Position numbers and translations under genes: made by a program
Assembly (NCBI RefSeq): GCF_022760925.1
Contig: NZ_JAKTNT010000005.1
Span: 62,001 to 126,000 of the forward strand
Source of the DNA: Thermus hydrothermalis
GTDB taxonomy: Bacteria > Deinococcota > Deinococci > Deinococcales > Thermaceae
Reading direction: 5' to 3'
DNA: 64,000 bases
Shown here: positions 36,052 through 43,531 of the stretch, in pieces
How the letters are laid out: every line of letters begins with the position of its first letter
How positions within the stretch are numbered: the stretch's first letter is position 1
Notes under the pieces: model-generated
Database searches by the model: none
What the model was told of the DNA's origin: nothing
What the model saw: only the letters and a program-made list of their open reading frames with translations

Positions 36052-36894
36052 ATGTGGCGCCTATGGGCCTTTTTCCTTCTGGCTCCCGCCCTGGCCCAGG
36101 TGCGGGTGGCGGCCACCACCCCCATCCTGGCGGACCTGGTGGGGCAGGTGGGGAGCAAGCGGGTGGAGGTGGTGGCGGTGGTGCCCCCCGGGGCCGACCC
36201 CCACACCTTTGAGCCCACCCCGGCGGTGGCCAAAGCCCTATCCCGAAGCCGGATCCTTTTCGCCAACGGCCTCGGCCTCGAGCCCTTCCTGCCCAAGCTC
36301 CAAAACCTCCTCCCCAAGGGGGCGCGGGTGGTGCGCCTCGGGGAAGGGATGCCCGGGCTCATCTGCGAGGAAGCGCCCCACGCCGACGAACACGCCCACG
36401 GCCCCTGCGACCCGCACCTCTGGCTAGACCCCACCTACGCCCTGCGCTACGCCGAGCGCATCGCAGAGGAGCTTATCCGCCTGGACCCGGGAGGGAAGGC
36501 CCTCTACGAGGCCAACCTCCGCCGCTTCCAAAAGGAGGTGGAAAGGCGGGACCAGGCCTTTCGGGCCTGCGGCCTTAATGGGGTCAAGGTGGTGGCCCAG
36601 CACGACGCCTTCCGCTACTTCGCCCGCCGCTACGGCCTCGTCGTGGTGGGCACCCTAAGCGGGAGCGGGACCCAGGAGGTGGGGAGCAGGCGCTTCCTCG
36701 CCCTCCTAGAGAAGGCCAAGCGGGAAGGGGTAAAGCTCCTCCTCGCCGAGCCCCAGTTCGGGGGCACCGCCCTAAAAGCCCTGGCGGAGGCCCTAGGGGC
36801 CCGGATCGCCCTCCTCTACACGGACACCCTGGACGCCAGGGTACCCACCTACCTGGCCCTCCTGGACCACAACCTGAAGGCCCTTTGCCCATAA
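36052..36894 (+). CDS. Zinc/manganese-type ABC solute-binding protein (ZnuA-like)
   Basis: A 280-residue cluster A-I metal receptor. A short signal peptide ends at APALA (residue 15). The metal-binding family motifs are PPGADPHTFEPTP, a His-rich loop (HADEHAHGPCDPHLWLDP, about residues 110-127) and VAQHDAFRYFARRYGL. It should capture Zn(II) or Mn(II) in the periplasm. No ABC permease or ATPase gene is adjacent; the next gene is galactokinase. A cysteine beside the His-rich loop is an unusual addition. Confidence 0.87.
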   Translation: MWRLWAFFLLAPALAQVRVAATTPILADLVGQVGSKRVEVVAVVPPGADPHTFEPTPAVAKALSRSRILFANGLGLEPFLPKLQNLLPKGARVVRLGEGMPGLICEEAPHADEHAHGPCDPHLWLDPTYALRYAERIAEELIRLDPGGKALYEANLRRFQKEVERRDQAFRACGLNGVKVVAQHDAFRYFARRYGLVVVGTLSGSGTQEVGSRRFLALLEKAKREGVKLLLAEPQFGGTALKALAEALGARIALLYTDTLDARVPTYLALLDHNLKALCP

Positions 36895-36895
36895 T
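36890..36895 (+). promoter_or_regulatory. -10 element of galK (leaderless)
   Basis: CATAAT covers the stop codon of the preceding gene and lies six bases before the galK ATG. No -35 was found. The geometry matches other leaderless starts in the window, but co-transcription with the upstream gene is possible too. Confidence 0.4.
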
Positions 36896-36901
36896 AGGGG
36901 C

Positions 36902-37945
36902 ATGGGCTATCAAGAAGTCTTCGGCGTCCTGCCCGAGGCCAGCGCCAAGGCCCCGGGCCGGGTGAACCTTCTCGGCGAGCACACGGACTACCAGGAGGGC
37001 TACGTCCTGCCCACGCCTCTCCCCTACGTCACCCAGGTGGAGGCGGGGCGGGCCGAGGGCAGGGTGGAGGCCTACAGCGAAAACCTCAAGGAGCTCCGCG
37101 CCAGACCCCTCCAAAGCGGCCCCCAGGGGGACTTCCTGGACTACCTTTTGGGGGTGGTCTGGGCCCTGAGGGAGGCGGGGCACCCCGTGCCCGGGGCCCG
37201 GTTCTACGTGAAAAGCCAGGTGCCCATGGGGGCCGGGCTTTCCAGTTCGGCGGCCCTCGAGGTGGCGGCCCTAAAAGCCCTTAGGGCCCTTTACCGCCTG
37301 CCCCTGAGCGACCTGGAGGTGGCCCTCCTTTCGCAAAAGGCGGAGGTGGAATACGTGGGGGTCCGGTGCGGCCTCATGGACCAGATGGCGGCGAGCCTGG
37401 GCGAGGTGGGCAAGGCGCTTTTCCTGGACACCAAGACCCTGGCCCACGAGAACCTGCCCCTGCCCCCAGGGAGCCGGGTGGTGGTCCTGGACCTGGGGCT
37501 CAAGCGGCGCCTGGCCGAGGCCGGGTACAACGAGAGGCGCCTGGAGGCGGAGGAGGCGGCCAGGCGGCTTGGGGTGCCCTCCTTGCGCCAGGTGCAGGAC
37601 CTTTGCCTGGTGGAAAGCCTCCCCGCCCCCTTGGACAAGCGGGCCCGGCACATCGTGAGCGAGAACCTGCGGGTGCTTCGGGGGGTAGAGGCCCTAAGGC
37701 GGGGGGACGCCCGGGGCTTTGGCGAGCTCATGACGCAAAGCCACCGCTCCCTCTCCCGGGACTACGAGGTGAGCCTTCCCGAGCTGGACGCCCTGGTGGA
37801 GGCGGCCCTACAGGCGGGCGCCTACGGGGCCAAGCTCACGGGGGCAGGCTTTGGCGGGGCGGTGGTGGCCCTGGTGCCCGAAACGGGCCTGGAAAGCTTC
37901 CGCCAGGCCCTCCTCCAACGCTTTCCCGGGCTTCGCCTCCTGTAG
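36902..37945 (+). CDS. galK: Galactokinase
   Basis: A 347-residue GHMP kinase that phosphorylates galactose at C1. The galactokinase signature is GRVNLLGEHTDYQEGYVLPT, the GHMP phosphate loop VPMGAGLSSSAALEVAAL, the catalytic Asp region CGLMDQMAAS, and the third motif TGAGFGGAVVAL. Length is near the 345-390 norm. No other Leloir-pathway gene is in the window. A downstream three-gene formate dehydrogenase set starts 15 bp later. Confidence 0.93.
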   Translation: MGYQEVFGVLPEASAKAPGRVNLLGEHTDYQEGYVLPTPLPYVTQVEAGRAEGRVEAYSENLKELRARPLQSGPQGDFLDYLLGVVWALREAGHPVPGARFYVKSQVPMGAGLSSSAALEVAALKALRALYRLPLSDLEVALLSQKAEVEYVGVRCGLMDQMAASLGEVGKALFLDTKTLAHENLPLPPGSRVVVLDLGLKRRLAEAGYNERRLEAEEAARRLGVPSLRQVQDLCLVESLPAPLDKRARHIVSENLRVLRGVEALRRGDARGFGELMTQSHRSLSRDYEVSLPELDALVEAALQAGAYGAKLTGAGFGGAVVALVPETGLESFRQALLQRFPGLRLL

Positions 37946-37960
37946 GGGTAAGCTTGAACC

Positions 37961-39433
37961 ATGGAAAACCCAAGCCTCCTCCCCCTCCTGGACGCCCGGC
38001 TACCCCTCACGGAGGAGAAGGTGGCCGAGGCGGCGCGGCTTGCCAGGGTACCCCTGGCCCAGGCCTGGGGGGTGGTGCGCTACTACCCCCGCTACCGCGG
38101 CCTACCCCAAGGCCGCCTCCTGGTGGACGACCCCGTGGCCCGGGCCCGGGGCTTCGCCCGGCTACGGGAAGCGGCGGACGGAAGCTACCCCCCCTTGGGC
38201 CTCGAGGCCCTCTCCCCCATCTACCTGCGCTTCAACCCCGAGGGCCGCTTCGTGGAGTGGCAGGGAAGCCTGGTGCCTTTTAGGGACTTCCGCCTTCCTT
38301 TCTCCCTAGGCCACGGGAAGCGCCTCATCCCCCCGGAGCCCATCCTGTCCCTGGCCCAGTACCGGGCCTTGGGAGGGCTTCAGGCCCTCTTGGCCCTCCT
38401 TCAGGGAAGGGCCAGCCCGGAAGGGGTCTTGCGGGCCGTGGAGGAGGCGGGGCTCTTGGGCCGGGGCGGGGCCGCCTTCCCCGCCCACGTGAAGATGCGG
38501 ACCGTGGCCCAGGGGGCCTCCCCCAAGTACCTGGTGGTGAACGCCGACGAGTCCGAGCCCGGCAACTTCAAGGACCGCTTCCTCCTGGAGCACCACCCCT
38601 TCTTGGTGCTAGAAGGGGCCCTCCTCGCCGCCTTGGCCGTGGGGGCGGATAAGGTCTTCCTCTACGTGCGGGAAGAGTTTGAAGCGGCCCAGGAAGGCCT
38701 GCAAAGGGCCCTAAGCGAACTGGAAGAAGCCGGCCTCCTCCCCGTGCCCACGGAGGTGTTCCGAAGCGGTGGGCTCTACATCTGCGGCGAGGAAACCGCC
38801 CTCCTGGAGTCCATGGAGGGCAAGCGGGCCGAGCCAAGGCTCAAGCCGCCCTTCCCCGGGGAGAAGGGGCTTTGGGGGAGGCCCACCCTGGTGCAGAACG
38901 TGGAAACCCTGGCCAACCTCCCCCTCATCCTGCGGGAGGGTCCTGACGCCTGGCGGGCCCTCGAGCCCAAGCTCTTCTCCATAAGCGGCGACGTGGCCCA
39001 CCCGGGGCTTTACGAGCTCCCCTTGGGCACCCCCCTGGGGGAGGCCTTGCGCCGGGCCGGGGGGGAGCTTGGCGAAGTCCAGGCGGTGCTCCTGGGCGGG
39101 GCGGCGGGGGTCTTCACCCGGGACCTCGCCTTCCCCTTGCGCTTCAAGGAAAGGCTTCCCCTGGGGGCGGGGGCCCTGGTGGCCTTTGGGCGGGACGTGG
39201 ACCTTTGGGAAGTCCTCCTCGGCCTCGTCCACTTCCTCAAGGAGGAGTCCTGCGGCAAGTGCTTCCCCTGCCCCCTGGGCACGGCGGTGCAGGTGGAGAT
39301 GGTAAAGCGGCGCGAGCGGAACCGGGCCCTGGTGCAGGACCTGGCGGAAACCCTAAAAGGAAGCCTCTGTGGCTTAGGCCAGTCCGCTTACTGGGCCTAC
39401 CAGAGCCTTTTGGAGGTGGAAGGTGCGGCTTAG
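37961..39433 (+). CDS. NuoF-like NADH-binding diaphorase subunit with cysteine-less NuoE-like N-terminus
   Basis: A 490-residue beta subunit of an NAD-dependent formate dehydrogenase. Residues about 150-490 are NuoF-like: FMN/NADH region GLLGRGGAAFPAHVKMR and NADESEPGNFKDR, then YICGEETALLESMEGKRAEPR, and a [4Fe-4S] motif with Cys 431, 434, 437 and 470. The first 110 residues resemble the helical part of NuoE (VAEAARLARVPLAQAWGVV) but contain no cysteine, so the [2Fe-2S] centre is missing. The stop overlaps the next gene by 11 bp. Confidence 0.88.
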   Translation: MENPSLLPLLDARLPLTEEKVAEAARLARVPLAQAWGVVRYYPRYRGLPQGRLLVDDPVARARGFARLREAADGSYPPLGLEALSPIYLRFNPEGRFVEWQGSLVPFRDFRLPFSLGHGKRLIPPEPILSLAQYRALGGLQALLALLQGRASPEGVLRAVEEAGLLGRGGAAFPAHVKMRTVAQGASPKYLVVNADESEPGNFKDRFLLEHHPFLVLEGALLAALAVGADKVFLYVREEFEAAQEGLQRALSELEEAGLLPVPTEVFRSGGLYICGEETALLESMEGKRAEPRLKPPFPGEKGLWGRPTLVQNVETLANLPLILREGPDAWRALEPKLFSISGDVAHPGLYELPLGTPLGEALRRAGGELGEVQAVLLGGAAGVFTRDLAFPLRFKERLPLGAGALVAFGRDVDLWEVLLGLVHFLKEESCGKCFPCPLGTAVQVEMVKRRERNRALVQDLAETLKGSLCGLGQSAYWAYQSLLEVEGAA

Positions 39434-40025
39434 GGTAGACGGGAAGGAAGTGGAGGTCCAGGAGGGGGCCCTCTTGCTCCAGGTGGCCCCGGTGCCCACC
39501 CTCTGCCACCATCCCCACACGGAAACCAAGGGCCTTTGCCGGCTTTGCCTGGTGGAGGTAAACGGGCGCCTGCACCCCGCTTGCGCCACCTTGGCCCAGG
39601 AGGGGATGGAGGTGAAGACGGAAACCGAAGCCCTCCGGCGCCTAAGGAAGACCCTTTTGGAGTGGCTTGCCCTCACCACCGACCTCTCCCAAGCGCCGGA
39701 GCTCCTTTCCCTCATGGAGCGCTACGGGGCCGAGCCCGCCCGCTGGCCGGAGGTGGCGGGGCGGAAGGAGCGGGAAGCCTTGAAGGACAACCCCTTCTTC
39801 CTAAGGGACTACGCCAAGTGCGTCAACTGCCGCCGCTGCGTGGACGCCTGCGGGGACGGGATTATGGGGGTGTACGCCCTGACCCTCGAGGACCGGGGCC
39901 TCCTCGCCCACCCCACCACCCCCCTGGGCCGCCCCCTGCCGGAAACCCCTTGCGTCTTCTGCGGCAACTGCGTGCAGGTATGCCCCACGGGGGCCCTACG
40001 GCCCCTGACCTTGGAGGTGGCGTGA
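39423..40025 (+). CDS. NuoG-N-terminus-like iron-sulfur protein of formate dehydrogenase
   Basis: A 200-residue electron-transfer subunit. It has a plant-type [2Fe-2S] domain with Cys 28, 39, 42 and 54, then two [4Fe-4S] motifs, CVNCRRCVDACG and CVFCGNCVQVCP. The usual Cys-rich His-ligated cluster of NuoG is absent. In most FdhA proteins this module is fused to the molybdopterin domain; here it is a separate gene. The GTG start lies inside the preceding gene, and its TGA overlaps the next ATG by one base (TGATG). Confidence 0.85.
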   Translation: MRLRVDGKEVEVQEGALLLQVAPVPTLCHHPHTETKGLCRLCLVEVNGRLHPACATLAQEGMEVKTETEALRRLRKTLLEWLALTTDLSQAPELLSLMERYGAEPARWPEVAGRKEREALKDNPFFLRDYAKCVNCRRCVDACGDGIMGVYALTLEDRGLLAHPTTPLGRPLPETPCVFCGNCVQVCPTGALRPLTLEVA

Positions 40026-42064
40026 TGCGCACCACGTGCCCCTACTGCGGCGTGGGTTGCCAGGTGGAGCCCGAGGTCCAAGGGGGCCGGGTGGTCCGGG
40101 TCCTGGCCCCGGACATCCCCCCCAACCACGGGGCCCTTTGCGTGAAGGGGCGCTTTGGCCTGGACTTTCCCTTTTCCGGGAAGCGCCTCCTCTACCCCAT
40201 GGTGCGGGAAAGCCGGGATGCGCCCTTCCGCAGGGCCACTTGGGAAGAGGCATTGGACTTCGCCGCGGAAAAGCTCCTGGAGGTGCTAAGGCGAAAGGGC
40301 CCTGAGGCCATCGCCGTCTTCCCCTCGGCCAAAACCACCAACGAAGAGGTCTACCTGGCCCAGAAGCTCGCCCGGGCCCTTCTTGGCACCCACAACGTGG
40401 ACCACTGCTCCCGGCTTTGCCATTCCTCCTCCACCGCCGCCCTTTCCCGCTCCTTGGGCGGAGCCAGCATGACGAACCCCATAGAGGACATCTGGAAAAC
40501 GGACCTCTTCCTGGTGGTGGGCTCCAACACCACGGAAACCCACCCGGTGATCGCCGCCATGATCAAGAAGCGGGTGCGCCAAGGGGCGAGGATGATCGTG
40601 GTGGACCCCCGGTACACGGGCATGGCCGAGGCGGCCACCTTGTGGCTTCGGGTGCGCCCCGGCACCGACCTTTTCCTCCTGAACGCCATGGCCCGGTATG
40701 TCCTCGAGGCGGGCCTTTGGGACCGGGCCTACGTGGAGGCCCGCACGGAAGGGTTCGCCGAGTGGCGGGCTTCCTTGGAGGAATACACCCTGGAAAGGGC
40801 GGAGGCCGTCACCGGGGTGGAACGGGAGAAGATCGCCCTGGCCGCCCGGCTTTACGCCACCACGGAGCGGGCCGGGGCCTACTGGGCCATGGGGGTCACC
40901 CAGCACACCAAGGGCACGGCCACGGCCCAGGCCCTGGTGAACCTGGCCCTTCTCACGGGCAAGGTGGGCAAGGAGGGGGCGGGCCTGAACCCGCTAAGGG
41001 GCCAGAACAACGTCCAGGGGGCCGGGGACATGGGGGCCTTGCCCGACGTCTACCCCGGCTACCTGAAGGTGGCGGACGAAGCCGCCAGAAAACGGTTTGA
41101 GGCCCTTTGGGGCGTGCCCCTTAACCCCAAGCCCGGCCTGCGCATGACCGAGGTCTTTGCGGCCATCCCCGAGGTGGAGGCCATCTACCTCATCGGGGAG
41201 GACCCGGTGACCAGCGAGCCCTACCAGGACCACCTCAAGGCCAAGCTCTCCGCCCTCCCCTTCCTCCTCGTCCAGGACATCCTGGAAAACGAAACCACCC
41301 CTTTCGCCCACGTAATCCTCCCCGCCGCCAGCTTTTTGGAGAAGGAGGGCACCTTCACCAACACCGACCGCCGGGTGCAGCGGGTACGGAAGCTCCTGGA
41401 CCCGCCCGGGGAGGCCCGGCCCGACTGGTGGATTACCCAGGAACTGGGCAAGCGCTTAGCCCGGGCCCTGGACCGGCCCTGGCGGGAATACCCGGGACCG
41501 GAGGCCATCTGGGAGGAGGTGCGCCAGGCCATCCCCGAGCTCATGGGGGGCATCTCCTACGCCCGCCTGGAGGCGGAAGGGGTGCGCTGGCCCTGTCCTT
41601 TTGAGGACCACCCCGGGGAAGCGGTGCTCTTCCGCGAGCGCTTCAACACCCCCTCGGGCCGGGCCCGCTTCTTCCCCGCCCCCTATACCCCCCCGGCGGA
41701 ACCCCCCTCGGAGGAGTACCCCTTCACCCTCTCCACGGGCCGGGTGCTCTTTCACTGGCACGGGGGGACCCTTAGCCGCAATAGCCGCCTAAAGGAGGCG
41801 TACCCCGAGCTCAAGGTGGAGGTGAACCCCAAGGACGCCGAAAGGCTCGGGCTCCAAGATGGCGAGCCCATCTACGTGGTGAGCCGCCGGGGCCGGATCC
41901 GCGCCCGGGCCTGGGTGACGGAGCGCACCCCCGAAGGGGTGGTCTACGCCCCCTTCCACTTCGCCGAGGTCCCCGCCAACCGCCTCACCCTGGACGCCCT
42001 GGACCCCGTGAGCCGCATCCCCGAGTACAAGGTGAGCGCCGTGCGGCTAGAAAAGGTGGACTAG
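40025..42064 (+). CDS. fdhA: Molybdopterin formate dehydrogenase catalytic subunit
   Basis: A 679-residue Mo/W-bis-MGD oxidoreductase. The N-terminal [4Fe-4S] motif is TCPYCGVGCQVEPEV with a fourth Cys in GALCVKGRFGLD. Cys 132 followed by His (SRLCHSSST) occupies the position of selenocysteine in E. coli FdhF. Cofactor-binding regions are NPIEDIWKTDLFLVVGSNTTETHP and GAYWAMGVTQHTKGTATAQA. It should oxidise formate to CO2 and pass electrons to the Fe-S protein and diaphorase. No signal peptide is present, so the complex is cytoplasmic. The frame extends farther upstream, but ATG 40025 matches the family start. Confidence 0.9.
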   Translation: MRTTCPYCGVGCQVEPEVQGGRVVRVLAPDIPPNHGALCVKGRFGLDFPFSGKRLLYPMVRESRDAPFRRATWEEALDFAAEKLLEVLRRKGPEAIAVFPSAKTTNEEVYLAQKLARALLGTHNVDHCSRLCHSSSTAALSRSLGGASMTNPIEDIWKTDLFLVVGSNTTETHPVIAAMIKKRVRQGARMIVVDPRYTGMAEAATLWLRVRPGTDLFLLNAMARYVLEAGLWDRAYVEARTEGFAEWRASLEEYTLERAEAVTGVEREKIALAARLYATTERAGAYWAMGVTQHTKGTATAQALVNLALLTGKVGKEGAGLNPLRGQNNVQGAGDMGALPDVYPGYLKVADEAARKRFEALWGVPLNPKPGLRMTEVFAAIPEVEAIYLIGEDPVTSEPYQDHLKAKLSALPFLLVQDILENETTPFAHVILPAASFLEKEGTFTNTDRRVQRVRKLLDPPGEARPDWWITQELGKRLARALDRPWREYPGPEAIWEEVRQAIPELMGGISYARLEAEGVRWPCPFEDHPGEAVLFRERFNTPSGRARFFPAPYTPPAEPPSEEYPFTLSTGRVLFHWHGGTLSRNSRLKEAYPELKVEVNPKDAERLGLQDGEPIYVVSRRGRIRARAWVTERTPEGVVYAPFHFAEVPANRLTLDALDPVSRIPEYKVSAVRLEKVD

Positions 42065-43137
42065 AGGGTGGGGAAGGCGAAGGTTTCGTAGGCCAGCTCC
42101 GCCACGGCGAACCAGCGGTACTCCTCCTCCCGGAAAGCCCAGTAGGCGGTGTACACCTTCTTGTAGGTGGCGTCCTTGGCCGCCTGCTCCTCGTAAAGCG
42201 CCCTCGCCTCCTCCAAGGCCTTCCGCATCACCTCCGTGGGCCACCGCCTCAGGCGCACCCCGGCAGCGAGGAGGCGGCGGAGGGCCTTGGGGTTTTGCGC
42301 ATCGTACTTGGCCATCATGGTGAGGTTGACCTCCTGGGCCGCCACCTGGAAGGCCTCCTGGAACTCCCGGGGCAGGCGGGCCCATTCCCTTTGGGAAACC
42401 AGGAAGGAAAGCTGCGCCGAGGGTTCCCAAAAGGAGGGGTAGTAGTAATAGCGGGCCACCTTGTAAAAGCCCAGCTTCTCGTCGTCGTAGGGGCCGGAAA
42501 ACTCCGTGGCGTCAATGGTACCCCGTTCCAGGGCGGGGTAGATGTCCCCGGCGGCCAGGGTCTGGGGCACCACCCCAAGCCGGCCCATGACCAGGCCGCC
42601 GAGGCCAGGGATGCGCATCCTGAGGCCCTTCAGGTCCGCCAGGGTGCGGATCTCCTTGCGGAACCACCCCCCCATCTGCGCCCCCGTGTTCCCCCCGGGG
42701 AACTGGAGGACGCCGAAGTCGGCGTACACCTCCCGCAAGAGCTCAAGCCCCCCGCCAAAGAGCATCCAGGCGTTGTGCTGGCGGTAGGTCATGCCGAAGG
42801 GCACCCCCCCGTCAAAGGCCAGGGCGGGGTTCTTGCCCACGTAGAAGGGCCCATAAGTGTGCCCTGCCTCCACCGTGCCCTGCTGCACGGCGTCCAACAC
42901 CTGCCCCCCAGGGACGATCTCCCCCGCCTGGTAGACCCGGATCTGGAAACGCCCCCCCGTGAGGTCGGAAACCCGCTTGGCCAGGTCCTCCGCCCCGCCG
43001 TAGAGGGTGTCCAGGCTCTTGGGGTAGCTGGAAACGAGCCGCCAGCGCACCTGGGGCTGGGCCTGGGCGTGGGCTCTGTAGCTGAGGCTTGCCGCTAGGC
43101 CTACCCCCAACCCTTTGAGAAAGCTCCGCCGCCGCAT
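42061..43137 (-). CDS. Tat-exported TRAP-type solute-binding protein, orphan
   Basis: A 358-residue receptor with a twin-arginine signal (MRRRSFLKGLGVGLAASLSYRAHA). The fold-diagnostic segments are WRLVSSYPKSLDTLYGGAEDLA, AGEIVPGGQVLDAVQQGTVEAGH and LKGLRMRIPGLGGLVMGRLG, with FSGPYDDEKLGFYKVARYYY. It resembles the calcium-lactate-binding TRAP receptor of Thermus (recalled). No dctQ or dctM gene lies beside it, so its permease must be encoded elsewhere. The stop overlaps the formate dehydrogenase stop in a CTAG. A ribosome site aaaggaggagaggt precedes the ATG. Confidence 0.87.
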   Translation of the reverse strand: MRRRSFLKGLGVGLAASLSYRAHAQAQPQVRWRLVSSYPKSLDTLYGGAEDLAKRVSDLTGGRFQIRVYQAGEIVPGGQVLDAVQQGTVEAGHTYGPFYVGKNPALAFDGGVPFGMTYRQHNAWMLFGGGLELLREVYADFGVLQFPGGNTGAQMGGWFRKEIRTLADLKGLRMRIPGLGGLVMGRLGVVPQTLAAGDIYPALERGTIDATEFSGPYDDEKLGFYKVARYYYYPSFWEPSAQLSFLVSQREWARLPREFQEAFQVAAQEVNLTMMAKYDAQNPKALRRLLAAGVRLRRWPTEVMRKALEEARALYEEQAAKDATYKKVYTAYWAFREEEYRWFAVAELAYETFAFPTL

Positions 43138-43159
43138 ACCTCTCCTCCTTTGGCTTTTT

Positions 43160-43165
43160 AGTGTA
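43160..43165 (-). promoter_or_regulatory. -10 element of the orphan TRAP receptor gene
   Basis: On the minus strand TACACT sits in TGATACACTAA, about 22 bases before the ATG. The same 11-mer occurs at the predicted -10 of the small membrane-protein gene (49859-49869). No good -35 is visible. Confidence 0.4.
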
Positions 43166-43531
43166 TCAGGCCCCGTCCTGACCTAGCAGCTTCCCCACCA
43201 AGGAAAGGAGCGTCTGGGCGTCAAAGGGCTTGCCCAAAAAGGCCCTGGCCCCGGCCTTCAGGGCCTCCTCTTGGCTTTTAGCGGAAACGCTGGCGGAAAG
43301 GGCGAGGACGGGTGGGCCGCCAAGGCGCTTGACCTCCTGGATGACCTCGAGGCCCGAAACCCCGGGCATCACCAGATCGCAGAGCACCAGGTCGTAGGCC
43401 ATGGCGCTAAGGCGCGCCAGCGCCGCCTGGCCCGAGGCCGCCCACTCCACCTGGTGCCCGGCCCTCTCCAGGATGCGGCGCACCGTGTGGGCCACCAGGG
43501 GCTCATCCTCCACCAGCAGGATGCGGGCCAT
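43166..43531 (-). CDS. Single-domain response regulator
   Basis: A 121-residue receiver domain without an output domain. The acidic pocket is in LLVEDEPLVAHTV, the phosphoryl Asp about residue 52 in LVLCDLVMPGVSGLEV, and the conserved Lys in GKPFDAQTLLS. It overlaps the 3' end of the histidine kinase gene by 29 bp, so it is the likely partner. It has no DNA-binding domain and may act on another protein or serve in a phosphorelay. Confidence 0.88.
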   Translation of the reverse strand: MARILLVEDEPLVAHTVRRILERAGHQVEWAASGQAALARLSAMAYDLVLCDLVMPGVSGLEVIQEVKRLGGPPVLALSASVSAKSQEEALKAGARAFLGKPFDAQTLLSLVGKLLGQDGA

